Shown: positions 43,920-56,613, counted from the stretch's first letter. The stretch is DNA of 64,000 nucleotides from Diphasiastrum complanatum (GCA_029204225.1 CM055101.1:1794003-1858002); one strand, 5' to 3'. The notes: generated by a model not told the origin, from the sequence alone. Numbers and translations: made by a program.

Positions 43920-45034
43920 CTGGCTCAGTCTTTTGTTACAGGTATAGAAGTAAAACCTGAAGATGACACAAAAGACTCAAAGTGGAAATCAAAGGATGAT
44001 AAAGCTTTCATGCTTATTATCCTCAATATATCAGATACACAGATTGGACACATAGCTGAAGCTAAAACATCAAAAGATGTTTGGGACATCCTGAACTCAT
44101 TATATGATGTGAGGGACGGAACTACTAAGTTACATCTATGAAGAAAATTCTTCACATTCAAGATGTCTAATGGTGATTCTCTTCATATTCACATTCACCA
44201 ATTTAAGAATCTCTTGCATTAGATGGCCGCTGTCGGATCAGCCATAGACGATCAAGACACAATTATGACATTGTTTTCAAGCTTGCCTTCTACATATGAG
44301 AATTAGGTGATGATCATATCGACACACTTAGATTTAACTCACTAGAGTTATTACTATGTTGCTGCAATAAGACAATAGAAGAAGTCAAGACACTTTGTCT
44401 ACTTCCTCCTCTCAAGCTCTATATGTCAACAAAGGCTCTAAGCGACAGAAGTAGAAAAGCTCCAAAAAGACTGCAACGAATCACAAGCTGACTCAAAGTC
44501 AAATACAATCATCAAATCTACAATCGAAGAAGAAGATGTTTTGTAGGTATTGCAAGTGCAATAACCATGAGATCAAGGATTATTGAATTCTCCAAGTGAA
44601 AAATGTAGCCAAACAATCTGATTAACAAGCAAACACAATTTCATCATCTCCCCAGGTCGAAGTGGACAAAGGCACATTCATGATCAAAGGCCAAAGCACA
44701 TTTTTTGATGACTCATGGTTTCTTGATTCTGGAATAACTCAACACATGACTCAGATTTTCAACTCTTACACGCCTTACAACACGAAGAAATTTGTTCATC
44801 TTGGTGACAATAGTACTCACACTAATGAAGGTGAAGGTACTGTAAGATTGCAATTCCAGCATGATCACTTCAAACTACTATCAAAGGTCTTATATGTTCC
44901 TAAACTCTCTACAAATCTGTTATCAGTAAGTAGAGTTACAGATTTAGGTCATAAGATATAATTCGAATTTGATCAATGAAAAATTATTGATAGGAGTAAT
45001 AAGATCTTTGCACTCAGCAAGAGGCAGGGTTACT

Positions 45035-45904
45035 TGTTGGAAAAAGAGGGTGTGTGAGAGAGAAAATGAAAATAGCTCAAAAAGAAACGAACACGAATGG
45101 AAACGAACTCAAAACTTGAAAAAGAAACGAACTCGAACGAAAAGTGTTCATGCGCAGAGGAATGAGCTATTTCCTTCTTTCCCTAAGCATGACTATGCCT
45201 ATCAGAATCGAACAGAACGTTAGTGATAGAATTACGTTTGATATGATTACGTAGCCAAATATTAAGCATGAAGACATCAGAATGATAATTTGTCATGAAC
45301 GACTAGATTGATTGTCAATCGTGAATTAGTCGTGAACGACAAGACTAAATAGTAGTCGCGAACAACTAGACTAATAATAATTCGCTAAGAACAGACTACC
45401 AAATTAATTATTAAGGTAGTTTGACAGAATGTAAAAAAACATTACAAAATTGACGCAAATCTGAACGTAGAACAAACTGAACTGTATCAGATTAAGTATA
45501 GCGAAATATACAGGTCAATAATGCAGGTGAGCATAAGACAATAGCGGATGAAACCACATGCTTCATAAAACTAATCCAATCTATAAAAAATAATTAACCT
45601 ATTACTGACAATACAAAGAATTGATGCATGAAAGCATCTACTTTGGCTATCTCTGGTATGCTTCTGATACATGCTATATTTTACACACACTTCCTTTTCT
45701 TGTTGCTTGTTGAATACGCAGATGGTATTCAATATATATATATATATATAATGTTACAGATGTGCAGATGAAAAAAGTACAAAGTGAATGTGTTGTCTGT
45801 AAGAGATTGTGGGTGACTGCTGTTATTGTCAAATCTATTTTTACAGTGCATGGGATGAGCGTGAGAAGGCCGCGACATCAGCCTTTGTTGAAATGAACGT
45901 TGGT
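45035..45904 (-). repeat. 3' LTR (truncated) of the nested element
   Basis: Aligns end to end with 46051-46916: same TGTTGG start, GAACTCGAACGAAA block, (TA)n tract near 45737, ACAGTGCATGGGATGAGCGT block, to GAAATGAACGTTGG. Divergence between the two LTRs is visible at roughly one base in ten to fifteen, so the insertion is not recent. Confidence 0.88.
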
Positions 45905-46038
45905 TAGTCTAGGTGATAGGAAAAACTATCAGTGATCTAAGTATGAAAATCTGGTACTAAATTACAGAACAAGAAGACAATTACTCTATCGGCTAGTAGA
46001 GTCTTGTTACTGTGGAAGCTTATCAGGCTATGAAAATA

Positions 46039-46050
46039 GCTCTGATACCA
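46039..46050 (-). other. Primer-binding site of the nested element
   Basis: The minus strand reads TGGTATCAGAGC directly after the LTR end CCCAACA, matching initiator tRNA-Met. Confidence 0.92.
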
Positions 46051-47215
46051 TGTTGGGAAAAAAGGGTGTGTGAGAGAAAAAACAAAAATAGCTTGAAAAG
46101 AAATGAACACGAATGGAAATGAACTCAAAAGTTGAAAAAGCAACGAACTCGAACGAAAGTGTTCGTGCACAGCGGAATGAGATATTTCACTCTTTTCCTA
46201 AGCATGACTACGCCTATCAGATTTAAACAGAACGTTAGTGATAGAACTAAGTTCGATCTGATTATTTGGCCAAACATTAAGTATGAAGACATCAGAATGA
46301 TAATTTGTCACAAACGGCTAGACTAATTGTTAGTCGCAAATTTGTCATGAAAGACAATACTAAATATTAGTCGCGAACAGCTAGACTAGTAATAATTCGC
46401 TAAGAACAGACTACCAGATTAAGCAATAAGAGAGTCAAACAAAATGTAGAAAAGCATTACAAAATTGACACAAATCTGAACGCAGAACAAACAGAGCTGT
46501 ATCAGATTAAGTATAGCAAAATATACAAGTCAATAATGCAGGTGAGCACAAGACAATAGCGGACGAAACCGCATGCTTCACAAAACTAATCCAATTTGTA
46601 AAAATGAACTAACCTATTACTGACAATACAAAGAATCAATGTGTGAAAGCATCTACTTTGTCTATCTCTGATATGCTTCTGATACATGCTATATTTTACA
46701 CACACTTCGTTTGCTTGTTGGTTGTTGAATACTATGGTATTCAATATATATATATAATGTTACATGTGTGTAGATGAAGAAAGTACAAAGTGGATGTGTT
46801 GTCTGTAGGAGATCGTGGGTGGCTAATGTCGTTGTCAAATCTATTTGCACAGTGCATGGGATGAGCGTGAGAAGGCAACGACATCAGCCTTCACTGAAAT
46901 GAACATTGGTGAAGATGCGAAAAATGTGAGACTCTGACAAATGCCTTAGAATTTGCTTTACAAGGTGCCTTCACTTTTTCATTAGGGCACCTTCGGCATT
47001 TGCAGGGCAATGTCACCTTTTTTGCCTGTCACAAATCACATGTCGCTTTTTTTTACTTGTGGAAATTTACTTGTATTTATGCAGACAGTCGTGTTTTTTG
47101 CCTATCTTATTTTACATGTAAATTTGCAGACTATCCAATAACATGAGTAAAAATATAGCATGAATGGAGGCAGATTAAAATAGAATTTAGGAGAGTAGAG
47201 GAGATAAATCCAACA
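46051..47215 (-). repeat. 5' LTR (full length) of the nested element
   Basis: Bounded by TGTTGGG at 46051 and CCAACA at 47215. The part not present in the other LTR (46917-47215) contains TGTCACCTTTTTTGCC and TGTCGCTTTTTTTT, motifs shared with 43260-43620 and 63020-63240. Confidence 0.88.
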
Positions 47216-47795
47216 TTACTTATATAGATTGGCACATTGTTATTCTGAGTCTAGTCAAGCCTTGAAAACCTCTGTTCTAGTCAATAAAGCATTACTATGG
47301 CATCATCGCTTAAGACACTTGAATTATGTATATGTTTTGAACATGTCCAAACAATCCATGGTTCTTGATCTCGACTATCCTTCTGGTAAGGTCGATCTCC
47401 CTATATGTAATAGCTGCATCTTTGGAAAGCAGGCTAGGATTCTTTTTAGATCAAACCATAGGCATGCAACAAAAGCTCTGTTAGATGTTGTTCATACATA
47501 TATATGTGGACCCATGCAAACTCCTTTATTGCTAGATGCAAAGTGTTTCATTGCTTTTATTGACGAATTCTTCAGAAGAACAGCTGTTTATTTCATTAAA
47601 CAAAAATGAGAGACTTTCATCAAATTCAAACAATTCAAAGAGCATGCTGAGAATCAAACTAGCAAATCAAAACAATGAGGTCAGATAACGGGGGATAATA
47701 CATCTCCACCAAATTCAGGGAGTATTGCCTTAACAACGGCATTGAACAACATTAAATTACCTCCTATTCGTCTCAATCGAATGGTATTGCTGACT

Positions 47796-49100
47796 TTTAA
47801 GTCATCTCGTGCATCTTTTTTATCTTTTGACCCAGTCAAGTGCTCTCAAATTGTGCTCTCGAGATTTTTGAATATGTGCTTCGTGTTCAAAAGATGGTTT
47901 ATCAACAATTCCCCCAATATGGGAGTTCATGAAATATTGATAACCGCCCATGCTGGGAGGGAGTCACCCTAGATCTGGATTGGATCTCCAAATATGAAGC
48001 CAATCACTTGCCTACAATATCAACAAACAAGCACACACATTTATTGTAGATTATCGTTAGAGGAAATATAAAGAGAGTAACTATGAAATAAATAAATGAC
48101 TTGTACCATTAATTTGCCCAAATATTTATCATACCTTCATGGAATGAGGACGTTGACCAATTAGCCCATCACGCATAGGGTGATCGGGTGAAAGGTATCG
48201 AGAGTGGCCCTCATAAAACATCTTTCGTAGATATTATGAGTGATGTGCTTGCAAATACTCCACAAACGGGGCATGCCTTGGAGCCACTAGTTTGGAGCCC
48301 TACATTGACACAATACAACCAACTTAATCGTGGGTCCAATGTTCGAATTGAAAGAAAATTCATGAATGCACATAAAATTTAATATAATACCATGAATCGA
48401 ACCAATAGCAAGGATATCTCACCTGAACATTCCCCATATCCAGAAAAGTCGTGCATCATCGACATTACCATTTTCTTTATCACAAAATCTCTTTGTCTCA
48501 GTGGTCTTGATATATCGCTCACTTGAACTCCTTGCCATAGAATCTGTAACTCACCTATCAAGGGAGCCATATACACGTCCATAGTTTTTGCCTTGTATTT
48601 TTCCAAGATAAGAAGGGCGAGCATTAGGTGCCCTGTTTTGATACTTAGCCAAGGGAGGATGTTGTAATTTACAAGGACAATCGACCTAGTGGACCATGAT
48701 GTGGAGTGCAAACCAAATGGGTTCACACCATCCATCGCCATCCCCAAATGCAAATGGCGAGGCTCATCCCTAAACTCATGCCAAGTAGCATCCACGTGCT
48801 TTCATGTTGGAGAATCGGCAGGGATCCTCATAGTATCGTCCGATGAATGATTGCTCGAATGCCATGTCATTAGCTCCGCGATGGAATTACACTTAAACAT
48901 ATGGTGTATCCTGGGTATGATGGGAAAATGTCTTACCACCTTGGCAGGTATAGTTACTCCTTGTAAATCTTGCCTGTAGCGGTGTTCTCCACAACCATCT
49001 CAACATAAGATGCAATCATTGGGACATGCATGAATATTCTTGTAATCAATGCCAACTGCGGATAGTATTTTTTTGGCTTCTTGTCGAGACACCACCGTGG
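47796..49100 (-). pseudogene. CACTA TNP2 transposase, central part, minus strand
   Basis: Minus strand in order: EAKKIL and NDCILC at about 49085-49010; VVRHFPIIPRIHHMFKCNSI and WHSSNHSSDDTMRIPADSP at about 48940-48810; HLGMAMDGVNPFGLHSTSWS, VLVNYNILPWLSIK, TMDVYMAPLIGELQILWQGV and SMMHDFSGYGECSGE at 48795-48420; CPVCG near 48265; and SIFHELPYWGE at about 47945-47900. This is the Transposase_21 core with the conserved VNPFG, NLPPWL-like and DVYLQPLI-like motifs. It is cut off at 49100 by a gypsy LTR and at about 47796 abuts a copia integrase. Stops and shifts show it is dead. Confidence 0.88.
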
Positions 49101-49684
49101 TGTTATAACTCTAATATCCATTACCCTAAGCATTAACACTACATCCATTAACACTAGATCCACAATGAAGATAGCTTACTCTTTCTCTATCTCTTTCTCT
49201 CTCATAAAAGTATAAAAACATGCAATCCAACAATTAGCAAAACTCAATAAAAACATGAGAGATGGAGGAAAAGTGATAGAGAGCAACGACATTCATAAAT
49301 CCATTTCACAAGAGAACCAATCTGCTTTATTGAAATGAAGATATGTACATGTGTAGGAAACTCGAGTTGGTCTCTTTTATAGTAGAGAGGAGGACCCTAG
49401 ATTCCAAATTCTATTGGTCCATTTTTGCCTCCCTAAATATTCAAACTTAAAAAAGAGTGGGAACCATTCAAATTGGAGGGAAACCCAACTTTATTCACTA
49501 ATTTGATATTTAGGCCCTACGACATTAAAAGTCTCGCAAAAAGGCCTAAAGTCCTTTTATTGACTTTCTAATTAATCAAATAGCTATGTGATCATTGGGT
49601 TGGACTTATACACGCAGGGTGCCAAATCTCATTCACTTATTAACTAGGGTTAGGGTTGCCTCGGGATCTGCAAACCCTCCAACA
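49101..49684 (-). mobile_element. LTR of the gypsy element with the extra ORF (copy 2)
   Basis: The minus strand begins TGTTGGAGGG at 49684, after the purine tract GGTGGGAGATAC, and ends GTTATAACA at 49101; 584 bp with TGTT..AACA ends. The first part matches 36930-36993. CACTA transposase sequence directly adjoins 49101, so this element inserted into the CACTA relic or was joined to it. No gene lies inside. Confidence 0.75.
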
Positions 49685-50150
49685 GTATCTCCCACCAAAA
49701 CTGGTGGCGGTCCCATGACACCTATGAGATGCAATTACTGTGGGCTTTTATTTGCTTCACGTCGAATCTTTATTAAATGATACTGCACCTTCTCCATAAA
49801 ATCGAGTCGGGTAGTGTTGAAATCTAAATTGTGTGCAAAAAACAACGGTGGCCTCCGGCAATTTACTTTGAAGTTATCCATGATGTGAATCGAAATTCCC
49901 ATGAGCCTCCCATCATTGTAGCACGAAAATACAGTCTAGCCACCGGTAGCTAATCCTTAATGTTTTCGAGGCCATTGGCTTATTTGGATCAAATGCCTGG
50001 AGCCCCTGAAGTTGAAGAATAATAGCCAATTCCACGGTCATTGCAACCAAGTCCATCTTTATCAATGCCCGAATTCAACCATGTATCCATAGGTGCATCA
50101 CTTTGGTGAGGAGGACAGAATTACGACATGACCGGAACTGAAATTTGAGG
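49685..50150 (-). pseudogene. 3' untranslated region and deleted fragment of the extra coiled-coil ORF (copy 2)
   Basis: 49685-49985 parallels 36994-37300, including the final codons of the 459-codon ORF. About 50040-50150 parallels 37895-37990 within the Pro-rich linker. The roughly 570 bp between are deleted. This shows that the extra ORF was part of a repeated family, not a chance frame. Confidence 0.75.
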
Positions 50151-50166
50151 CCCAAGTGCAAATGGC

Positions 50167-53100
50167 ATGAGTTTAGAGATGAGCCTTGCCATTTGCATTT
50201 GGGGATGGTGATGATGGTGTGAATCCATTTGGTTTGCACTCCACATCATGGTCCACTAGGTCGATTGTCCTTGTAAATTACAACATCCTCCCTTGGCTAG
50301 TATCAAGAGGGGGCACCTAATGTTCGTCCTTCTTATCTTGAGAAAATACAAGGCAAAAACTATGGATGTGTATATGGCTCCCTTGATAGATGTGTTAAAG
50401 ATTCTATGGCAAGGAGTTCAAGTGAGCGATATATCAAGACCATTGAGACAAAGAGATTTTGTGGTAAAGGAAATTTTAATGTGGATGATGCATGACTTTT
50501 TTGGATATGGGGAATGTTCAAGTGAGATATCCTTGCTATTGGTTCGATTCATGGTATTATATTAAATTTTATGTGCATTTATGAATTTTCTTTCAATTCA
50601 AACATTGGACCCACGATTAAGTTGGCTGTATTGTGTCAATGTAGGGCTCCAAACTAGTGGCTCCAATGCATGACCCGTTTGTGGAGTATTTGCAAGCACA
50701 TCACTCATAACATCTACGAAAGATGGTTTATGAGGGCCACACTCGATACTTTCCACCCGATCACCCTATGCGTGATGGGCTAATTGGTCAACGTCCTCAT
50801 TCCATGAAGGTACGATACATATTTGGGCCAATTAATAGTACAAGTCATTTATTTATTTTATGGTTACTCTCTTTATATTTTCTCTAACGATAATATGCAA
50901 TAAATGTGTGTGCTTGTTTGTTAATATTGTAGGCAAGTAATTGGCTTCAGATTTGGAGAGCCAATCAAGATCTAGGGTGACTCCCTCCCAGCATGAAGAG
51001 GTTATCAATATTTCATGAACTCCCATATTGGAGGGAATTGTTGATAAACCATCTTTTGAACACAATGCACATATTCAAGAATGTCGGGAGCACAATTTGG
51101 GAGCACTTGACTCGGTCAAAAGACAAAAAAGATGCACGAGATGACTTAAAAGAACTGGAAAAGATGGCCGATTTATGGCCACAAATGGTGGGGACTTCAA
51201 TTGTCCTACCAAAGGCCCCATGGATCTTTTCGAGGAGAGAAGAGACAATTGTAAAGAAGGCAATAGCTTCATTTCGAATTTCACATGCGATGCCTAGAGG
51301 GCACCTTCAATAGGGACAACAAGCTAAGTAGACTAAAGTCTCACGACTGACATAAATTTTTACAAGTTGGCTTGGCATGTTTTTTGACGTTGCTTCTACC
51401 TCAACCTTGTGAATTACATTTTATAGCATGTCTTGTAATTTCATGATGATTTTATTCCGCATATATGTCTCTCAATGACCAAATTATTTTTGTGCATGAA
51501 GTCCGTGCTTCCCTTGGTGTTGAGATTCACCATACCTCACCAAACCATTGATTTTGTAGATTGCACTCTTTGACTCCTCTGTGAATAATTGTTTTTTGAA
51601 TGATTTAAGATGATGATCTTACTAATTCGTATGTCATTGTTGTTTCCTTTCCTTATAAAGATACATTTCATCGAAGGAGATATCGTTGGCATCCATTGAG
51701 GTGGCAAGACAAAGCTCAATCCATCTCATTGTGCATTTGGTAGATAAGGTGGCCATTGCAGCATCATAAAATTGCATTTGCCTATTCTTAGTCCATCCTA
51801 GACTATTGCTATTGTGGTAATTCTCATGTTCTCTCACTAACATTGATCCATTTTTTTAATTCAAGCAATGTCCATAGTCATTGGATGTTTTTCTCGGAAT
51901 GATTCATGAAAACATTGAAAGGCTTCGTAAGACAAAGAGCAAGGCTTGAGGATAGCATGGCAGAAGGATGGCTAGTGCAAGAGTCCATGGTTTAAATCAC
52001 GGAGCTCCTTGCTCATAGCGATCCTTCTATTCCTCATCTTTGGGATAAGAAGGATGATGAGCATTTTGTTAGGGAGGTTCCTCAAGGAAAAGGAGCGATT
52101 ATGAGAATGAGTGAGTCCTTCAGGGAGAACGTAAATAAGTTTTGCATTCTCAATAACGAGGAAATGCAAAAGTGGATTTCGCAATACGAAGAGGCCAAGG
52201 CTCGTAGTTAAATCACTTGAGCCACTTTTAGGAGAGGGCATAGAAGACAACCATATCCACATGACCTCACTATTCTACCCCAAGGACATGATGCTTGATT
52301 GGCTACGTGATGCCCTTAGAGAAGCCTCGACAAACAACTAAGAAGTAATAAGAGAGAGAGAGCGGAAATATGCAAGGGGGTGCGATTTACATGTAAGCTA
52401 TGATCATCATAATTTACATGTTAATTAAAACATTTGTACATGTTTGTTATATCCCTAACACATTTAGTTCTATTTTGTTCATTACAAAAAATACAATGCA
52501 TTGTGGACGCATGGACGACACTTTTGTACAGAAAGAGTGCATTGAAAAAAATAGAAATATGTATGATTGTGGAGTGATAACAAAGTTTACCCAAGAGAGT
52601 TGAGCAAGCACGACGGACACCAATTTACTCTCTTTGTAACTTGATTATTGTGAGACAATCAATGTCTTCCTCGAAGTTGGATTTAGACAATTCAGCTTTT
52701 TCATATTTGATGTCAAATGGTTCAAAGTTATTTGCAATGGTCCCAATGCAACTGTTAGGAAAGATGAGAGTGGTTATTTTGCCATTGACTCTACCAAGCT
52801 TTGGACAAATCAAAGCGATACTTTTATTTTTCCTCAACAATGTGAGCAGGTACATTTTTTCTCTGTCTTCAAGATGTCTATGCTCTTTTGTTGTCAATCG
52901 ATTGATTTTCAGTGTACTGCAAAAAATGTATATTGTGTATAGTAATACCCAAGCAATTGTAACATAGTTATGGATACTAACTATGAGACAACGTTTATGG
53001 TAATATCGATCAATTACAGGTGGTCTTTCACCCCGATCGTTCAGATCCCAGATGGTGGAATGTGATTCAAGTCGCTCCTCGAAGTAAAAGAGTTTTTGAA

Positions 53101-53367
53101 AATAGAAATGTCATGGAGGACATGGCACTGCCAGCTGATACACCTCATGAACAAGATTGTGATGATGGATTTGATGACAGATTTGCGGAGAATGATCACG
53201 TGCAAGCTTTACAAGCTAATGATGATGTTGAGCGTGATGCATCATCATCGGATGGATCGACGACACATGACACACCTTCTCAATCTCCCTCGTTGTCACC
53301 ATTGCCATTAGCTTTTAAAGATCAGCTTATTGATGATGAAGTTATAGGAGATATTTGGGTAAGATAG
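50167..53367 (+). pseudogene. CACTA TNP2 transposase, central and C-terminal part, plus strand
   Basis: 50167-51150 is the inverted counterpart of 47800-48786, with the same exon order (KTMDVYMAPLIDVLKILWQG, MMHDFFGYGECSSE, then KRLSIFHELPYWRELLINHL). It extends further, through LLNTMHIFKNV and PRGHLQ (DUF4218 start, to 51313), HLVDKVAIA near 51745, a YFVRQRARLEDSM-like frame near 51920, DUF4216 remains at 52620-52860 and the tail FHPDRSDPRWWNVIQVAPRS to 53367. Numerous stops and shifts are present. It covers more of the gene than any other copy here but lacks the N-terminal exons. Confidence 0.87.
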
Positions 53368-54119
53368 AGATTGACTAATTCTAAATATAAATAAAATAAA
53401 AAATTTATAAATATATTGTTGTTTCGTCAGGCAGATTGGTTGTTGAGGCCTACCCTTCCAGCTCATCACTGCCCGAAGAGATCCAAAAATATTGAAAATG
53501 AATATCATAGATGGTTGAAATGAGAAAATGAATGTACAATTAATGTATATGCATTGTCAAATCATGGCTAAGAAGGTTAACTAGAGTTAATTCTTAGCGC
53601 CAAATCCATTAGTGTTTCAAATTTTTGCCAACACATATTTTCATATTCATGGCTTTTTGTCTACGCATATTTTCAGATTCATAGTTCAGTGTTTTAGATT
53701 TTTGCCTACACATTACGAATGGCACCATCAAGTCGTGCTCCTCAATTGACTCTATGCTTCTATTCAACGAGAAAGATGATAATGGGTTATGGGTGCCAAT
53801 AAAATATTAAAAAACTCTTGGGTTTTGATGCATCCATCATCAAGAAGAACATTTCAAAAAAAACAAAAGGTCAAAACTATCATTTCGATCTTATTGGAAG
53901 GCCATAATTTTGGTTTTCAGAACATCATCAGGAGGAAAATCTATTTATGAAGATTTAATCCAACATGTATATATGCATTCAGAGATAAATGTGCAAGGAT
54001 TCAACCGTCAGGATCACAAAAAAAGCTACTATGAGTATTGATATTTTTGATGCTTTGATTTTTGTCAATAATAAATATCTAATAGTAAACTTGCCAATCT
54101 GATCATTTTTTTCTTGCAG
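53368..54119. other. AT-rich gap without a gene
   Basis: No coding motif on either strand. GATTTTTGCC with ACACAT and TTCATAT is repeated near 53615-53710. Confidence 0.45.
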
Positions 54120-54709
54120 ATTTATATCCATCCAACGTAAATGAATGAGAGCCCAATGGATCTCTAGCAGGTGTATTAGATGTTATTTACACTGATATTG
54201 GACAACTGCAATATCGAGGTAGAACTACAAAAGATCAAACTAATAATGAGATCTTTTTTTATAAATCAATGTACATTTATGATACAAAAGGAGATTTTGG
54301 ACAAATAGTCCCAATTCTATTACCTAGTTTTGAAAGTGATGAATGGGTTGCTCCAGATGTTGTAGTTTCATATTCATTTAGTTGCAAGCTATATAATGAT
54401 GTAAAAAATTCATTAAAGATAAGCACGAGATCAAAAATAGTCAGATTGAGTTAGTTTATTTCCTTGAAAATATTTGTGGATTTCTTTTCAAGTGTCAATG
54501 TACACAAAACCCCAACAATGTTTGTATGCAAAAAATTATCAGATAGTTTATTATCTGAACTCATAGATGAAGGCTGGGACAAAAGATTAGATGGAGAAAT
54601 AGAATGCAAAATACTCTTCCATGTCTTTTGTTATCAAATTGATAAAGAAAATAAAGGTAAATGGGTGCCACTCGATCAAGACTTGGGAGCTGGAAAAAGC
54701 TCATATTGA
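54120..54709 (+). other. Two unassigned frames, possibly one broken ORF
   Basis: 54190-54454 reads VLDVIYTDIGQLQYRG and FESDEWVAPDVVVSYSFSC; 54464-54709 reads TPTMFVCKKLSDSLLSELID and WDKRLDGEIECKILFHVF. The composition looks protein-coding. I do not recognise the family. Because coiled-coil coding sequence and an LTR follow in the same orientation, this may be the extra ORF of a second gypsy-type element. Confidence 0.4.
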
Positions 54710-55190
54710 GCTATCAAAGAAAGATACAGCCCTAGAGGAAGCCAAAGGTAGATTCGATGCAACTCTAGAAGCGCTAGAATAAATGCAAGACCAATCGAAT
54801 CAATTCGAAAATCAGAACATACTGTTTAAACAACAAGTTCAGACACTCCAAGGTCTGTTGTAGTAGGAGTGATACACTTGAAGTGCCTTCCAAATGTCGA
54901 ATAAAGCCCTGCAAGAACAGTTGAGATATGTTACAATTGAGAATGACAAAGCCAAAGCCAAGTACAATGAGCTCGAGCTCACTATCTAGCCGTTGCAGAG
55001 CTCAATCGAGATGCTGAAGGCAGATAATGCTATCTATAAGAAGCAAACAGAAGAAGCCATCTTGTGGAAAATCAGTGCCGAATCAACATTGGTAGCCTGT
55101 GTTTTCCATGGTTGATCCTACTGCTTGGAAGAATGTCCAACAGAACATTATTAATCTCTTTCAGCTTTAGTATCTCCAGCCTTTCATGAG
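54680..55190 (+). pseudogene. Coiled-coil ORF remnant just upstream of a long LTR
   Basis: In a frame different from the preceding one: WELEKAHIELSKKDTALEEA, then QFENQNILFKQQVQTLQGLL and IENDKAKAKYNELELTI, with stops between. Heptad-like spacing of Leu and Ile indicates a coiled coil. Position directly before an LTR parallels the intact ORF at 37260-38639, although I cannot align the two by eye. Confidence 0.5.
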
Positions 55191-55197
55191 GGCGTAT

Positions 55198-56605
55198 TGT
55201 AATACCCTATTACATGCATATTTTTTTTGAATTACTATTTTGTGATGCAAAACCCCAATAAACCTACTCAATTCATGAAGATAAACATCAAATATGAAGA
55301 AATATCTAATGATCACGACAATCACAAGTTACTCAAATATATAACAAAGATAAAGAGGCCTAAATAAATGTGATTGAAGAAAGGACTATAACCTGAAGGG
55401 CAGTTATGAAATGACATGAACCTTAATAAGAAGACTAGCCCTAAGAGCAGAACATTCCAGAAGATGCATTTATTATGTCTCAAACAAACATCACAACCTT
55501 CCATGTGCTTGCTTCTCATTGGAGCAAAGCTACATGACAAGGATTCCACCTAGGAAATGTACAATTGTAATTTTTCTATTTGATGGAATTAGTTAATTAA
55601 ATTAAATAAGAAGCGGCATATCGGTTACTAAAGAGATACGTACTTTTGTGTTTGTTCCCTATATGTACACCACTTATCCTTCAATACAACCATCGAGTAT
55701 TTCAAGAGATCATAGAGAGAGTTTGAGTCTTCAAGTTTTCCTACTCTCTGCTTTCATAAGCTTTCTACTTTGAATACTTCTATTCCTGACAGTTGATAAG
55801 CCTCACCTTGTCGGACGTGCTTGTGATTGTAACTCTGGTCAGAAGCCTTGATGTTGTCATATGCGAGCAACCGTAAATTCATTGCTAAGATCGTCTTAAA
55901 ACTCATTGGTTATTTGATTGCATGTGTAATCGAATAATCGATTGCTTGGAACTTAATGGAGCTACTGGATCCTCATCCGCTTTGGCCCATTCAACTAGAA
56001 GGCTTTTCGCTTGTGGTGCAATCCGCAGTGATGTTAACATTCGGAATCACTGTTACATTACACTGACGTATATCCAGACTTATACATTCTAGAGCTTGCT
56101 CTGTGTTGTTGTGAATCAATGCTCTGAAATTTGCATATACATACTCATGTAGTTTAAATCAGTAGTCAGTCGTCCCTTTGAATGAGCGCTTTATGTTGTC
56201 GAGGATAGATTGTCGGACTACATTTGGATTGTGCTAAGACATTTGTATGTTTCTTTGTATTGGTTTATCAAATGCAACATACCTCGCTTGTCTGACAAAC
56301 TTTATTAGGTGCACAGACTGATAGATCGGTTTGGCCAATAAGTCAGATACACTAATTAGTAATGCAACATGTTCAGTATGAGATTAGTCGGCATCAATAT
56401 CTTTTGCTTTTGTATGTTTGAAACCACATCTTAACCGGTGATACTGGTCGCCGATACTCCTAAATGTCCGTTGACAACCAGCTTTTAATCCAAGAATAAT
56501 AAATGAATTAAAAACATCTAAAGTCACAATAATAAGTAGTCTCTTTGGAGAATGACAATCTTTTATACTACATCTCCTTACAATCAAGATAAGTATATTC
56601 TGACA
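55198..56605 (+). mobile_element. Long LTR of a Tat/Athila-like gypsy element
   Basis: Start TGTAATACCC at 55198 and end TGACA at 56605, about 1.4 kb; ends are approximate because the inverted repeat is short. A tRNA-Asp type primer-binding site follows within 8 bp. The LTR is flanked on the left by coiled-coil coding sequence reading toward it and on the right by a leader and ORF, so it has internal-type sequence on both sides. Short frames inside are not genes. Confidence 0.6.
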
Positions 56606-56613
56606 TATGCTTT

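Larger units (their letters stand above)
45035..47215 (-). mobile_element. Nested LTR retrotransposon with TTACT target duplication and large internal deletion
   Basis: The element starts TGTTGG at 45035 and ends CCAACA at 47215, flanked by TTACT at 45030-45034 and 47216-47220. Removing it restores the reading across the copia GAG-pre-integrase border. A primer-binding site at 46039-46050 on the minus strand gives its orientation. LTR sequence covers 46051-47215 (1,165 bp) and 45035-45904 (about 870 bp); only about 134 bp of internal sequence remain. The 3' LTR has lost its first roughly 295 bp along with almost the whole internal region in one deletion. It has no coding capacity. Confidence 0.92.
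43920..47795 (+). pseudogene. Copia gag-protease-integrase relic split by a nested LTR element
   Basis: Gag (SKDVWDILNSLYDV, FFTFKMSNGDS, IDDQDTIMTLFSSLPS) has several stops at 43925-44330. A damaged CCHC knuckle (CRYCKCNNHEIKDY, last Cys lost) is near 44540. The protease at 44662-44961 reads WFLDSGITQHMTQ, VHLGDNSTHTNEGEG and STNLLSVSRV; Ala of the DSGA-type motif is Ile. The coding sequence stops inside GYL at 45034, where the insertion sits, and resumes at 47216 as YRLAHCYSESSQ. GAG-pre-integrase HHRLRHLNYVYVLNMSKQSM and CNSCIFGKQAR and the integrase start (VVHTYICGPMQ, AFIDEFFRRTAVYF) follow, then decayed H..YSSQSNGIA. At about 47796 CACTA sequence begins. Same family as 11056-12110. Confidence 0.88.

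Noticed and set aside
45724-45752. (TA)n tract as an origin or regulatory element
   Set aside because: Simple TA dinucleotide run present in both LTR copies of one element with different length; ordinary microsatellite.
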